From: an uncultured Eubacteriales bacterium | GTDB taxonomy: Bacteria > Bacillota > Clostridia > Christensenellales > Aristaeellaceae | Direction: 5' to 3' | Assembly (NCBI GenBank): GCA_902800625.1 | Contig: CADCFG010000001.1 | Span: 1-64,000, forward strand | Length of the DNA: 64,000 nt | Part shown: in pieces, positions 41,386-51,097 of the stretch | How positions within the stretch are numbered: position 1 is the first letter of the stretch | How the letters are laid out: every line of letters starts with the position of its first letter | Notes under the pieces: generated by a model | What the model was told of the DNA's origin: nothing | Seen by the model: the letters and a program-made list of their open reading frames with translations, nothing else | Database searches by the model: none | Program-made: the position numbers and the translations under genes

Positions 41386-43082
41386 TACAATTCCTTCTTT
41401 CGCGCCGCGGCGTCCTTCAACATGTTGGCCGCGTGGCTGAGGCTGCTCTCTGTCTCGGCCGCGCCGCCCACCAGGCGGGCCAGCTCGTGCACCCGGCCCT
41501 CGTCGTCCAGCAACCGCACATGGGTGTCCGTGCGATCCTCCCCGGCCACCTTCTCCACCAGGAAGTGGGCGTCGCCCAGCGCGGCGATCTGCGGCAGGTG
41601 GGTGATGCTCAGCACCTGGCGGTTTCGGGCGATCAGGCACATCTTCTCGCCCACCACCTGGGCCATGCGCCCGGATACGCCGGTGTCGATCTCGTCGAAC
41701 ACCATGGCGTCCACGCCCTCCGCGTCCACGGAGATGGCCTTCAGCGCCAGCATCACGCGGGAGATTTCACCGCCGGAGGCGATGCTGGCCAGGGGCTTCA
41801 TGGGTTCTCCGGGATTGGGCGAGATCATGAACTCCACCCGATCCATGCCGATGGCCGTGGGTTTGGGCTCCGGCTCGACGCGCACCTCGAAACGCGTCTT
41901 GCCCATGCCCAGATCCTTGAGCTGTCTGCAGATTTCCTCCGCCAGCTTTTCTGCAGATGCCTTGCGCAGAGCGGTCAGTCGGCCACAGGCCTCCCTCAGC
42001 CTGCTGTCGGCTTCTTTATACTGCTTTTTCAGTTCCGTGATGGATTCATCTCCCCGCTTGAGCTCGTTCAGCCGTGCTTCCGCGGACTGGCCGAAGGCGA
42101 TGACCTCCTCCAGCGTGGGTCCATACTTGCGCTCCAGCCGCCCGATCAGATCCAGCCGCTCGGCGATCTTATCGATCAGCTGCGGCTCAAAATCCAGATC
42201 GTCCAGCAGCGCCTGCAATTCATAGCCCACATCCTGGGTGCCGTAATACAGCTCCCGCAGCCGCCCAGCCAACGCGCCGTAGCGCTCGTCCAGGGAAGCG
42301 ATGCGGTCCATGGCTTCCGCCGAGCGCAGCAGGCCCTCCTGGGCGCTGGGCGCGCGGCCGTCACCCTGGTAGACCAGCGTATAGGCCGCCTCCACACCCT
42401 GGCGGATCTTCTCGGCGTTTTCAAGCACGGACAGCTTCTTTTGCAGCTTCTCCTCTTCGCCTGGCCTCAGCTTCGCAGCAGCGATTTCCTGGGCCTGGAA
42501 GGACAGCATGTCGAACAGCCGCTCCTTCTCGGACACATCGTTCATCAGCTGCTTCAGCCGGGAGGCGATCTTTCCCCGGGCGGCGTGCAGCTGCTGCACT
42601 TCGGCAAGCGCAGCGGCGTGGCTCTCGCCGCCGAAGGCATCCAGGAAGTCCATATGCCGGGCTGGATTCATGAGCGCCTGATGCTCATGTTGCCCGTGAA
42701 TATCCATCAGGTGTGCAGTCAACTGCTTCAGCGTGTTAAGCGGCACCACCACGTCCTGGACGCGGCAGATGTTCCGACCCTCCCGGCTCAATTCACGTCG
42801 GATGGCGATCAGACCGTCCTCCGCCTCGATGTCCTGCTCCTGTATGAATGCAAGAGCCTTGGGGTTATTGGAAATGTCAAAAAGCGCCTGCACGGATGCT
42901 TTATCCGTGCCGGTACGGATCAGGTCCCGATCGGCGCGTCCACCCAGCGCCAGGTTGATGCTGTCCACCACGATGGACTTGCCTGCGCCGGTTTCGCCTG
43001 TAAGTACATTGAATCCCTGCGCAAATTCCACGCGCAGTGATTCAATGAGGGCGATATTTTTAATTGTGAGTTCGAGCAGCAT
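41385..43082 (-). CDS. recN: DNA repair protein RecN
   Basis: RecN is an SMC-like ATPase acting at double-strand breaks. The 565-residue protein has Walker A GETGAGKS (about 30-37), two long coiled-coil arms around a central hinge, and C-terminal signature/Walker B with LASIASGGEISRVMLA and VFDEIDTGVSG. GGAGACGG precedes the ATG. It follows argR by 12 bases, as in many Firmicutes. Confidence 0.97.
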   Translation of the reverse strand: MLLELTIKNIALIESLRVEFAQGFNVLTGETGAGKSIVVDSINLALGGRADRDLIRTGTDKASVQALFDISNNPKALAFIQEQDIEAEDGLIAIRRELSREGRNICRVQDVVVPLNTLKQLTAHLMDIHGQHEHQALMNPARHMDFLDAFGGESHAAALAEVQQLHAARGKIASRLKQLMNDVSEKERLFDMLSFQAQEIAAAKLRPGEEEKLQKKLSVLENAEKIRQGVEAAYTLVYQGDGRAPSAQEGLLRSAEAMDRIASLDERYGALAGRLRELYYGTQDVGYELQALLDDLDFEPQLIDKIAERLDLIGRLERKYGPTLEEVIAFGQSAEARLNELKRGDESITELKKQYKEADSRLREACGRLTALRKASAEKLAEEICRQLKDLGMGKTRFEVRVEPEPKPTAIGMDRVEFMISPNPGEPMKPLASIASGGEISRVMLALKAISVDAEGVDAMVFDEIDTGVSGRMAQVVGEKMCLIARNRQVLSITHLPQIAALGDAHFLVEKVAGEDRTDTHVRLLDDEGRVHELARLVGGAAETESSLSHAANMLKDAAARKKEL

Positions 43083-43094
43083 GTCCGTCTCCGG

Positions 43095-43547
43095 TCAATC
43101 GTTCAGGAGGGCGTTGAATTTGACCATCAGGGCCTGGGCCGCCTCTTCCGAACGGGTGATGATAAGCAGCGTGTTGTCGCCTGCGATGGTGCCCATGACA
43201 TCGCTCCACTTCATGGAGTCGATGGCCTCGCCCGCGGCGTTGGCGCTGGCAGTGAGGGTATTGACTACGATCAGGTTGTTCACCGAATCGATGTTCACGA
43301 TGGATTCGGCCAGGATGCGGGCAAAGCGATCGTTCATGCCCTTCTCCGCCCGCTCCACGGTGGCATACTTGTAGCCGCCGTGCTCGGACAGCACCTTCAA
43401 AAGGCGCAGTTCCTTGATGTCGCGGGACACGGTGGCCTGGGTCACCCGTACGCCGCGGTTCTTGAGCTCCTCAGCCAGCTCCTCCTGGGTCTCTATATCC
43501 TTGCTCTCGATGATTTCCAATATCAGATTATGGCGCGCGCTCTTCAT
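43095..43547 (-). CDS. argR: arginine repressor
   Basis: ArgR/AhrC is a hexameric arginine-responsive regulator. The 150-residue protein has the N-terminal winged HTH (TQEELAEELKNRGVRVTQAT) and a C-terminal arginine-binding domain with GTIAGDNT. Position between nadK and recN is typical for Clostridia. A 7-base hairpin lies in the 84-base gap upstream (about 43597-43618) without a T-tract. Confidence 0.96.
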   Translation of the reverse strand: MKSARHNLILEIIESKDIETQEELAEELKNRGVRVTQATVSRDIKELRLLKVLSEHGGYKYATVERAEKGMNDRFARILAESIVNIDSVNNLIVVNTLTASANAAGEAIDSMKWSDVMGTIAGDNTLLIITRSEEAAQALMVKFNALLND

Positions 43548-43631
43548 GCCTGTGAAGCCTCCCGGTTGGTGGATTGTGGGGATTCATGCGAGGGCTGACG
43601 CGTCGGAAGGCGTCAGGCCGCTCCGGGAAAT

Positions 43632-44486
43632 TCAGTGGGTCCACTCGGACAGCTTGCTGTGCAGCAAGCCAAAGTAATTCTTCTCATGAAAGCGCACGAA
43701 ACGCGCCTGCCTGGGCGAGCGGCAGATGGTAAATTCAGGCCTCTGCCGGTCCATCAACAGCATGCGCCTGCCGTCCAGAACCGCCTGGACATCCCCCTGG
43801 GTTTCGTCCTTCACGCGCACGGTGATGCGCTCGTCGGCGGAAACCACCACGGGCCTGGCGTTCAGCGTGTGGGGACACACGGGCGTCAGCACAAAGCAGT
43901 CCAGCCCGGGGAGCACCACAGGCCCGCCGGCAGACAGCGAATAGGCGGTCGAGCCTGTCGCGGTCGCGACGATCAGCCCATCGCCGGAAAAGCAGTCCAC
44001 AAGGGTGCCGTTTGCTTCGTATTCAAGAGAGAGAATTCTGACAGAGGGCGTTGCACGTGTGATGACGATGTCGTTGAGGGCGAAGAACTTCAAGTGATCC
44101 TGTCCCTCGATCGTCATGGTCGTGCGTGCGTCAATGGTATAATCCCCCGCCAGCAGCCGATCGATGAAGCGCTCGTCCAGCTCCTCCGTCTCGATTTCGG
44201 ACAGGAAGCCCAGGCGGCCCAGGTTGATGCCCAGGATGGGCAGGTCATAGGGTATCGCGCGATCGAGGCCGGACAGGATGGTTCCGTCGCCGCCCAGCAC
44301 GATGAGCAGCTGGCACTCGGAAAACTCCTCCACCAGCACGCCGGGGACGTTCAGTTCGGCATTCAGGCTGGAATTCAGGCAGACTCTGACGCCCTTGCGA
44401 TCAAGAAGCTCGATCAGCTTTCGGGCGACGTCCAGTCCCGTGGACTTGGACGGGTTCCAATGAATTCCAACGCAGCGCACAGCCAC
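43632..44486 (-). CDS. nadK: NAD kinase
   Basis: NadK makes NADP from NAD. The 284-residue protein has the GGDGTIL motif (about 66-72), the NDIVITR segment and the Gly-rich ATATGSTAYSLSAGGP loop. GTG 44486 is chosen because GAGGAG is eight bases upstream; GTG 44495 touches the ribosome site. It is downstream of tlyA with a 46-base gap. Confidence 0.95.
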   Translation of the reverse strand: MAVRCVGIHWNPSKSTGLDVARKLIELLDRKGVRVCLNSSLNAELNVPGVLVEEFSECQLLIVLGGDGTILSGLDRAIPYDLPILGINLGRLGFLSEIETEELDERFIDRLLAGDYTIDARTTMTIEGQDHLKFFALNDIVITRATPSVRILSLEYEANGTLVDCFSGDGLIVATATGSTAYSLSAGGPVVLPGLDCFVLTPVCPHTLNARPVVVSADERITVRVKDETQGDVQAVLDGRRMLLMDRQRPEFTICRSPRQARFVRFHEKNYFGLLHSKLSEWTH

Positions 44487-44532
44487 CGCAACCACTCCTC
44501 ATATATATACAATATACCAAAGAGGGCCTGCG

Positions 44533-45363
44533 TTACAAGCCCCCTGCGAAGGATTTAAAAAAATTGTCATATGCTTGGCTAATTGTGCCATCTATTGAAG
44601 TTTGACCCGGTTTTATCGTCAGATTGTTACATCGTACAAGATCCAATAGGAATTCTATGTTACCTTCCGGGCCGCGTATCGGTGAATAATCCAATGCATT
44701 GACGCGCCAGCCGAGGGAGGGTATGAAGCCGATGATCTCCTGCAGCACCTTCTCATGCACAGCCCTGTCCCGGACCACGCCCTTTTCCCCCACTTCGTCC
44801 TTTTCAGCCTCGAATTGGGGCTTCACCAGCGCCACGAAACGGGCGTCCCCCCCCTCCAGCACGCCCAACGCCGCTGGCAGCACTGCCTTCAGGGAGATGA
44901 ACGAAACGTCCGTCGCGCCGAATGTGGGACGCGGCTCGAAATCCTCGCTCTTCAGGAAGCGTGCGTTGGTGCGCTCCATGCACATAACCCGCGCGTCACT
45001 GCGCAGGCGATAGTCCAGCAGGTTGTAGCCCACGTCCACGGCGTACACCTTCGCTGCCCCGGCGCGGAGCATCACGTCGGTAAACCCGCCGGTGGAGCAG
45101 CCCACGTCCACGCACACCCTGTCCTTCACGTCGATGTGGAACACGTCGACGGCCTTTTTCAGCTTGTGGGCGCCGCGGCTGACCCACTTGTCCAGCTCGC
45201 CCTTCACCCGCAGCACGTCGCCCTCCCGGAGCGTCTCGCTGGCGCGCAGGATCTTCCGGTCCCCCGCCATCACCCGGCCCTCCATGATCAGCGCCCGAGC
45301 CAGCTGGAGAGACTCCAGGTTCATGTCCTCATACAGCGCTTCGTCGGCGCGGCGCTTCTTCAT
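44533..45363 (-). CDS. tlyA: TlyA family rRNA 2'-O-methyltransferase
   Basis: The 276-residue protein combines an N-terminal S4 RNA-binding domain (LQLARALIMEGRVMAGDR) with an FtsJ-like methyltransferase (VDVGCSTGGFTDVMLRAGA). TlyA proteins 2'-O-methylate rRNA, the change that governs capreomycin sensitivity in mycobacteria. ATG overlaps the dxs stop by four bases. Equivalent to Bacillus yqxC. Confidence 0.94.
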   Translation of the reverse strand: MKKRRADEALYEDMNLESLQLARALIMEGRVMAGDRKILRASETLREGDVLRVKGELDKWVSRGAHKLKKAVDVFHIDVKDRVCVDVGCSTGGFTDVMLRAGAAKVYAVDVGYNLLDYRLRSDARVMCMERTNARFLKSEDFEPRPTFGATDVSFISLKAVLPAALGVLEGGDARFVALVKPQFEAEKDEVGEKGVVRDRAVHEKVLQEIIGFIPSLGWRVNALDYSPIRGPEGNIEFLLDLVRCNNLTIKPGQTSIDGTISQAYDNFFKSFAGGL

Positions 45364-47240
45364 CGTCCCGCCCCCGAAAGCTCCCGGAGCTTTTCAACGA
45401 TCCGGCGGGTTATGCCGTAGCTGTCCAGGCCGCAGGCCGCCTGCTGCTGGGCGATGGTGGCGTGTTCGATGAAGCGGTCCGGCACGCCAAGGGTCATGAC
45501 CGGCGTATTTATGCCTGCCCGGGCCAGGATCTCCAGCACGCCCTCGCCAAAGCCGCCGGCCAGCGCGTTCTCCTCCGCTGTGACGATCAGCTTCGCCCTG
45601 CCGGCGGTGTCGATCAGCATCGCCTCGTCCATGGGCGCGATGAACCGGGCGTCCACCACGCCGGCGGAGATGCCCTTGCCCATCAGCTCGATGGTGGACT
45701 GCATGGCACACTGCACCATGCGGCCCACGGCCAGGATCATCACATCTTTGCCGCTTGAGAGCAGCTCCCACTCGCCCACATGGATGTCCCTCTGGCTCTG
45801 GATGCCGGGGCCCAGGTCCTCGCAGGTCCTGGGATAACGGATGGCCATGGGCGCGTTCACGTCCTGGCTCAGACAGATCAGCTTCTTGAGATCCCGCACA
45901 TCCCGCGGAGCGGCGACGATCATGTTGGGAATGCTGCGCAGGTAGCTCAGGTCGAATACGCCCTGGTGGGTGGCGCCATCCGGGCCGACGAGGCCCGCCC
46001 GGTCGATCAGGAACGTCACCGGCAGGGAATTGCGGCACACGTCCATGGCGATCTGGTCGTAGGCCCTCTGGAGAAACGTGGAGTAGATGGCCACATAGGG
46101 CTTCATGCCCTGGCTGGCCATGCCCGCCGCCATGGTGACGGCGTGTTCCTCGGCAATGCCCACGTCAAAGAAGCGGTCGGGATAGGCCTGCTGGAAGGCG
46201 TCCACGCCGGTGCCGTTTGGCATGGCGGCGGTGATGGCGCAGATGCGGATGTCGTTCTCCGCCAGCTCGATCAGCTGCCGCGCGGCTACCTCACCGGAGG
46301 ACACGCGCTCCTCGCCCTTGCTCTCGCCGGATTCGATGTAGAACGGCGCCACGCCGTGGAAGGTGTCGGGGTGATCCTCCGCAGGCGTATAGCCCTTGCC
46401 CTTCTGGGTGACCACGTGGATCAGCAGCGGCTTGTCGTCGTTCTTCGCCCGGCGAAGCACCCGGATCAGCTGCTTGATGTCATGGCCGTCCACGGGGCCG
46501 ATGTACTTGAAGCCCAGGGCGTCGAAGAACTTGTCCGCGACGAACAGCGAACGCACCCGGTCGCGGCACTTTACCAGGAATCGATACACAGGCCGTCCGA
46601 TCCTGGGCATGTTCTCCAGCCTGCTGCGCACGCCGTGCTTCATGGCCAGATAGCCCTTGCTCTGGCGCAGGCGAGTCAGGTAGCGGCTCACGGCGCCCAC
46701 GTTGTGGGCGATGGACATGTCGTTGTCGTTGAGGATCACGATCATGCGCGTGCCCGACTGTCCGGCGTCGTTCAGCGCCTCGTAGCACATGCCGCCGGTC
46801 AGCGCGCCGTCGCCCACCAGCGCCACGACGCTGTATTCGCCGCGCATGATGTCCCTCGTCCGGGCCATACCAAGAGCGGCGGAGATCGCCGTGGAGGCGT
46901 GTCCCGCCGTAAAGGCGTCGTATTCGCTCTCTTCCATCTGGGGAAACCCGCTGGCTCCGCCCTGCTGGCGCAGTCTCTGGAACAGCTCCCATCGGCCGGT
47001 GAGCAGCTTGTGGGCATAGGACTGGTGTCCCACGTCCATCACCAGCTTGTCATCCGGCAGGTCAAACACGCAGTGCAGCGCGATGGTCAGCTCCACCACG
47101 CCCAGGTTTGAAGCCAGGTGGCCGCCGCGGTCGGAGACCACCTTGATGATCTCGTCGCGCAGCTCCTGGGCCAGCTGCTTGAGCTGGCGCGGGTTCAGTT
47201 GTTTCAGGTCGGCGGGTTCACGTATCTGCTCGATCAGCAT
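45360..47240 (-). CDS. dxs: 1-deoxy-D-xylulose-5-phosphate synthase
   Basis: Dxs condenses pyruvate and glyceraldehyde 3-phosphate, the entry step of the MEP pathway. The 626-residue thiamine-diphosphate enzyme has GHQSYAHKLLTGR, the ThDP motif GDGALTGGMCYEALNDAG, and the transketolase Pyr domain (DVGIAEEHAVTMAAG, DRAGLVGPDGATHQG). It lies between ispA and tlyA; with ispDF it covers several MEP steps in this window. Confidence 0.97.
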   Translation of the reverse strand: MLIEQIREPADLKQLNPRQLKQLAQELRDEIIKVVSDRGGHLASNLGVVELTIALHCVFDLPDDKLVMDVGHQSYAHKLLTGRWELFQRLRQQGGASGFPQMEESEYDAFTAGHASTAISAALGMARTRDIMRGEYSVVALVGDGALTGGMCYEALNDAGQSGTRMIVILNDNDMSIAHNVGAVSRYLTRLRQSKGYLAMKHGVRSRLENMPRIGRPVYRFLVKCRDRVRSLFVADKFFDALGFKYIGPVDGHDIKQLIRVLRRAKNDDKPLLIHVVTQKGKGYTPAEDHPDTFHGVAPFYIESGESKGEERVSSGEVAARQLIELAENDIRICAITAAMPNGTGVDAFQQAYPDRFFDVGIAEEHAVTMAAGMASQGMKPYVAIYSTFLQRAYDQIAMDVCRNSLPVTFLIDRAGLVGPDGATHQGVFDLSYLRSIPNMIVAAPRDVRDLKKLICLSQDVNAPMAIRYPRTCEDLGPGIQSQRDIHVGEWELLSSGKDVMILAVGRMVQCAMQSTIELMGKGISAGVVDARFIAPMDEAMLIDTAGRAKLIVTAEENALAGGFGEGVLEILARAGINTPVMTLGVPDRFIEHATIAQQQAACGLDSYGITRRIVEKLRELSGAGR

Positions 47241-47261
47241 CTGTCGTTTCTTCTCCGGTGC

Positions 47262-48164
47262 TTATTTGGTGCGGTTCACCATGGAATCCACGAGGTCGCG
47301 GAAGAATGCGGCGCGCTCGCCGTAAGGCGCGATGGCGTCGAGGGCTTCCCGGTGCAGCCTCTCCACGAGGGCCTTCGTGCCCTCCAGGCCGTAGGCGGAC
47401 ACGCAGGTCAGCTTGCCGCTCTCGGCGTCCTTGCCCAGGGTCTTGCCCATGTCGCCCGTCGTTCCGGTCACGTCCAGCAAGTCGTCCGTGGCCTGGAACA
47501 GCAGCCCAAAGGCGCGCCCGTAGGCGGTCAGCGCATTCAGGTCGTCCTCGTTCGCGCCGCAGAGCCTGGCCGCCGCGCGCAGAGGATAGATGAACATGCA
47601 GGCGGTCTTGCCGTACTGGATGTACTCCAGTGCGGAGGTATTGCTCACCTTCGCCTTCTCGCAGAACAGGTCCATCACTTGCCCGCCGATCATGCCCGTC
47701 ACGCCCGCGCCGGTGGCGATCTCCCGGATGGCCAGCAGATAGTCCGCCGCCCGGTCCGCATGTTCGCAGGCGCAGGCGAGCATCGTCTCAAATGCGCAGT
47801 TCAAAAGGCCGTCCCCGGCCAGGATCGCCTGTCCCACGCCAAACACCACGTGGTTCGTGGGCCGGCCGCGGCGCAGGGTGTCGTCGTCCATGCCGGGCAG
47901 GTCGTCGTGGATCAGGGAATAGGTGTGGATCATCTCCACCGCGCAGGCGATGTCCAGCGCCGCGTCCGTATCCCCGCCCAACATCTCCACCGCTGCCAGC
48001 AGCATGCTGGGGCGCAGGCGCTTGCCACCCGCCTCCAGGCTGTAGCGCATGGACCGGCTCAAAAGCCCGGGCATACCGCCGATGGCATATTCGCCTTCCG
48101 GCACGATTGAGGGGATCTCCCCGAGACGGCGGTTCACCCGTTCCGCCCAGTCATTGAGCGTCAT
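47262..48164 (-). CDS. ispA: polyprenyl (farnesyl) diphosphate synthase
   Basis: The 300-residue all-helical enzyme has the first Asp-rich motif DDLPGMDDD, the second motif DDLLD and GGKRLRP, as in farnesyl/geranylgeranyl diphosphate synthases. Product length cannot be fixed from sequence. ATG 48164 is favoured over GTG 48167 because GAGG is seven bases upstream; it shares a base with the xseB stop. Confidence 0.95.
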   Translation of the reverse strand: MTLNDWAERVNRRLGEIPSIVPEGEYAIGGMPGLLSRSMRYSLEAGGKRLRPSMLLAAVEMLGGDTDAALDIACAVEMIHTYSLIHDDLPGMDDDTLRRGRPTNHVVFGVGQAILAGDGLLNCAFETMLACACEHADRAADYLLAIREIATGAGVTGMIGGQVMDLFCEKAKVSNTSALEYIQYGKTACMFIYPLRAAARLCGANEDDLNALTAYGRAFGLLFQATDDLLDVTGTTGDMGKTLGKDAESGKLTCVSAYGLEGTKALVERLHREALDAIAPYGERAAFFRDLVDSMVNRTK

Positions 48165-48385
48165 CACTCTTCCTCCGTGACATCCAGCGTCTTTTCGCCG
48201 TTTTGTGTCAGCACCCGGATGCGCTTGTCACTCTCGTCCAGCAACGCGTTCAGGTTGTCCCGGATGGCGATGGCCTTCTCATAAGCCTTGAAGGAATCAT
48301 CCAAGGGCAGCTGCCCGGATTCAAGCGTATGGACCAGCGTCTCCAGCTCCTGCATTCCCTGTTCAAACGTGATCTTCTCAGGCAT
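48164..48385 (-). CDS. xseB: exodeoxyribonuclease VII small subunit
   Basis: The 73-residue helical protein has the XseB pattern ITFEQGMQELETLVHTLESGQLPL (core about 4-60) and assembles with XseA. ATG 48385 follows GGGGA by nine bases and begins just after the xseA stop; ATG 48394 overlaps the ribosome site. Confidence 0.94.
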   Translation of the reverse strand: MPEKITFEQGMQELETLVHTLESGQLPLDDSFKAYEKAIAIRDNLNALLDESDKRIRVLTQNGEKTLDVTEEE

Positions 48386-48386
48386 A

Positions 48387-49613
48387 TCAATCATTCCCCT
48401 GCTTGTTTTCAGTGATAACCGCTGTGATCTCGCCGTCGCTGAAGCGCACGAAAACGGGCTTCGTTGCGTCCACGGCGCAGGCCCGCGGAATGATGGCCCC
48501 ATCCTGTCGGACGATGGCATAGCCCCTTTCCAGCACGGAGGCTGGATTCATGGCCCGCAATGATGCGGTCAGTTCATCGAGGCGGTGCCGCCGCGTCTGC
48601 GTGATGGCAGGCACGGCAGCGCCGAGCCTCTGCGACAATCGCTCCAAAAGCGAGCGCCTGGGCTCGATCAAATGCTGCAGCGGACGGGTCATGGCCGGAG
48701 AGGCGGACAACCTGTCCAGCTGCAAACGGCGCACCCGCTGGCCACCCTCAAGGGCATTCGCCACGCGCTTGAGCATTTGGTTCAATTCCTGCTTCAGTGC
48801 GGACACCTCAGGTACCGCCAGTACCGCCGCACCGGTGGGCGTCGGCGCGCGCAGATCAGCGACAAAGTCGGCGATGGTGAAGTCCGTCTCGTGGCCAACA
48901 CAGCTGATGACGGGGATCCTGGACGCGGCAATGGCCCGGGCGACCACTTCCTCATTGAAGGCCCACATTTCCTCCATGGCGCCGCCGCCGCGACCGACCA
49001 ATATCACGTCGCTTTCCCCGTTGGCGTTCAGTCGCTCGATGGCGCGGGCAATCTCCTCTGCCGCGCCTTCTCCCTGTACTGCGCATGGGGACAGTATGAT
49101 GCCGATTCCCGGGTTGCGCTGTCGGGCTACTCGGATGATATCATCCTTGCCCTTTCCGCTGATGGACGTTGCGATGCCGATGGTCCTCGGCATGGACGGG
49201 ATTTCCCGCTTGCGCGCGGGGTCGAAAAGGCCTTCCGCCATCAGCTTGCGCTTGAGCTTTTCAAATCGAATGAACAAATCGCCCTGGCCGGCTTTATGCA
49301 TGCTGTTGACGTACAGTTGGAATTTGCCATCCCTCTCGTAGAGAGACGCGGAGCACCGAACCGTTACGCGCATGCCGTCCTCGGGTTTGAAATCCAGGCC
49401 AGTCATTGCGTGCTGGCGATACATGGCGCATGGCACCCTGGAGTTTTCGTCCTTGAGGGTGAAGTAGTGGTGGCCGGAGGGGGCATGCAGCTTATAGCCG
49501 GTGATTTCCCCCGTGACATCCAGGCCCCTGAGTAGTGGATCCCCGGCGAGGAGCCTTCGGGTATAGGCGTTCAGCTCCGTTACAGTGAGCGGCTCGCGCG
49601 TCGGCTGCCACAT
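48387..49613 (-). CDS. xseA: exodeoxyribonuclease VII large subunit
   Basis: XseA is the catalytic subunit that degrades single-stranded DNA from both ends. The 408-residue protein has an N-terminal OB fold (LTVTELNAYTRRLL), the catalytic domain with GRGGGAMEEMWAFN and VGHETDFTIADF, and a C-terminal coiled coil. ATG 49613 follows GGAGAG by seven bases. The nusB stop lies one base upstream, so the two genes are coupled. Confidence 0.96.
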   Translation of the reverse strand: MWQPTREPLTVTELNAYTRRLLAGDPLLRGLDVTGEITGYKLHAPSGHHYFTLKDENSRVPCAMYRQHAMTGLDFKPEDGMRVTVRCSASLYERDGKFQLYVNSMHKAGQGDLFIRFEKLKRKLMAEGLFDPARKREIPSMPRTIGIATSISGKGKDDIIRVARQRNPGIGIILSPCAVQGEGAAEEIARAIERLNANGESDVILVGRGGGAMEEMWAFNEEVVARAIAASRIPVISCVGHETDFTIADFVADLRAPTPTGAAVLAVPEVSALKQELNQMLKRVANALEGGQRVRRLQLDRLSASPAMTRPLQHLIEPRRSLLERLSQRLGAAVPAITQTRRHRLDELTASLRAMNPASVLERGYAIVRQDGAIIPRACAVDATKPVFVRFSDGEITAVITENKQGND

Positions 49614-49614
49614 G

Positions 49615-50034
49615 TTATTTCTCTCCATCTTCGCGCTCGTCGTCCATGGCGCGGGCCAGGTTGCCCAATACGCCGTTGACAAAAGCCCCGGCCTTGTCGG
49701 TGGAATACTGGTTCGCAAGCTCCACCGCCTCGTTGATGACAACACCCGCGGGGTTTTCGCCAAGGATCAGCTCGTACACCGCCAGGCGCAGGATCGCCAG
49801 GTCCACCCTGGACAACCTCTCGATCGTCCAGCCCCGCAGGTAAGGGGCCAGCTTTGCGTCGATGGTCTCGACATTCTCCATCACGCCGGTCGCCAAGTGG
49901 TTCATGAAGTCGGCCTTTTGATCGTCTGGCTTGACCTCCAACAGGTTCAGGCGTGTCTCCTCACCGCCGTCGCCGCCCATCTCCCACTCGTAGATCAGCT
50001 TCATGGCGCAGGCGCGAGCCAATGATCTATCCAT
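49615..50034 (-). CDS. nusB: transcription antitermination factor NusB
   Basis: NusB acts with NusE (S10) in rRNA antitermination. The 139-residue helical protein has the typical ARACAMKLIYEWEM start and the C-terminal INEAVELANQYSTDKAGAFVNGVLG motif. The ribosome site upstream of ATG 50034 is weak, so the start is less certain. It heads a long operon running to recN; folD, often next in Firmicutes, is absent. Confidence 0.94.
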   Translation of the reverse strand: MDRSLARACAMKLIYEWEMGGDGGEETRLNLLEVKPDDQKADFMNHLATGVMENVETIDAKLAPYLRGWTIERLSRVDLAILRLAVYELILGENPAGVVINEAVELANQYSTDKAGAFVNGVLGNLARAMDDEREDGEK

Positions 50035-50077
50035 TTGTTTTACCAACTTTCTGCGACGATATGCCGCGTAATAAACA

Positions 50078-50128
50078 TTTAAAAACGCAACTATTGCGGT
50101 GGCGCGAAGCATCGTGCCGCCGCAATAG
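50078..50128 (-). terminator. terminator after amaP
   Basis: Thirteen-base arms (50091-50103 and 50116-50128, one wobble pair) with a 12-base loop are followed on the minus strand by TTGCGTTTTT. It separates the asp23-amaP unit from nusB. Confidence 0.65.
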
Positions 50129-50152
50129 GGCTTATCTCACTTTTCGGGGTGC

Positions 50153-51061
50153 TTACTCTTCATCCTCATCCAAAGAGCCATCGCCCTCAGTGCCTTCATA
50201 AATATTCTCTTCAATGATCCCGGCTTCGGCTGCCTCGCGGGCCTTCATCTCTGCCAGGTCCTTGGCGAACTCGGACACATAAGGCGCGTCCAGGTCAAAA
50301 GCAGGCTTGGACACGGGCTCGGGTTCCGGTTCAGGCGTGGTTTCGACAATCGGAGCCGGCTCAAAGGGCTCGGGAACCACATAGGGTTGGGGCTCGGGCT
50401 GGGACTCCGGCTGTTCATCAGGTTCGCTGTAGGGCTCGGGAACAGCGGGGGTGCTCGGTGCGGAAGGCATTGTTCCTGTCCCCTGTCCCTTGCCAAAGCG
50501 ACGGCGACGGGGAGCATCCGCCTGGTTTGTGACAGCGCTGATGCTGATGGACACCGTGCGAACGGCCACGCCGCAGTTGGTTTCCACGAACTGACGGATG
50601 GCCCGCTGCATGTTCATGGTGATGGTGGGCACATGGCGGCCGTTTTCAATGGAGGCATTCACGCGGATGCCGATGGCGTCATCCAGGTTGTCGATGCCGA
50701 TCTTCATATCCGACAGGCCGTCGATATTGCCAATGGACTGACGCACCATCTGCTCGATGGCGGATATGGCGATGCGCACCTTGCCGTTGTCGCTGGAATC
50801 CACCACGATGAAACCCCGCTCCGAGCGTTTCCTGCGCCTGAAGATCAGGATCGCCTGTGCCACAGCCAGAATCACGTAAAGGGCCAGCAGCGCGATACCG
50901 ATGACCTTGACGTTGTTGAAGCCGATCTTCTCCACCAGCTTGTCATAGTGCTTCGTCAGGAACTCGGGTACGATCAGGTACACGGCAAACGCCGCCACGA
51001 GCAGCAGCGAGATCAGCCAGTGAAAGAACATCAGTATGCGCTTTCCTGCATTCAATTTCAT
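50153..51061 (-). CDS. amaP: AmaP-like membrane anchor for Asp23
   Basis: The 302-residue protein has two N-terminal membrane spans (about 10-30 and 55-75), a basic RRRKRSER stop, an Asp23-like/DUF domain (about 80-180), and a long Pro/Glu-rich acidic tail (about 190-302) that is extended relative to known AmaP proteins. In Staphylococcus AmaP tethers Asp23 to the membrane. ATG 51061 is preceded by GGTGATTGATT. It is directly downstream of the asp23 gene. Confidence 0.82.
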   Translation of the reverse strand: MKLNAGKRILMFFHWLISLLLVAAFAVYLIVPEFLTKHYDKLVEKIGFNNVKVIGIALLALYVILAVAQAILIFRRRKRSERGFIVVDSSDNGKVRIAISAIEQMVRQSIGNIDGLSDMKIGIDNLDDAIGIRVNASIENGRHVPTITMNMQRAIRQFVETNCGVAVRTVSISISAVTNQADAPRRRRFGKGQGTGTMPSAPSTPAVPEPYSEPDEQPESQPEPQPYVVPEPFEPAPIVETTPEPEPEPVSKPAFDLDAPYVSEFAKDLAEMKAREAAEAGIIEENIYEGTEGDGSLDEDEE

Positions 51062-51097
51062 AATCAATCACCATTCCTGCAAGGAATCATCGGTATT

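Noticed and set aside
43597..43618. Terminator between nadK and argR
   Set aside because: A 7-base hairpin is present, but no T-tract follows on the minus strand.
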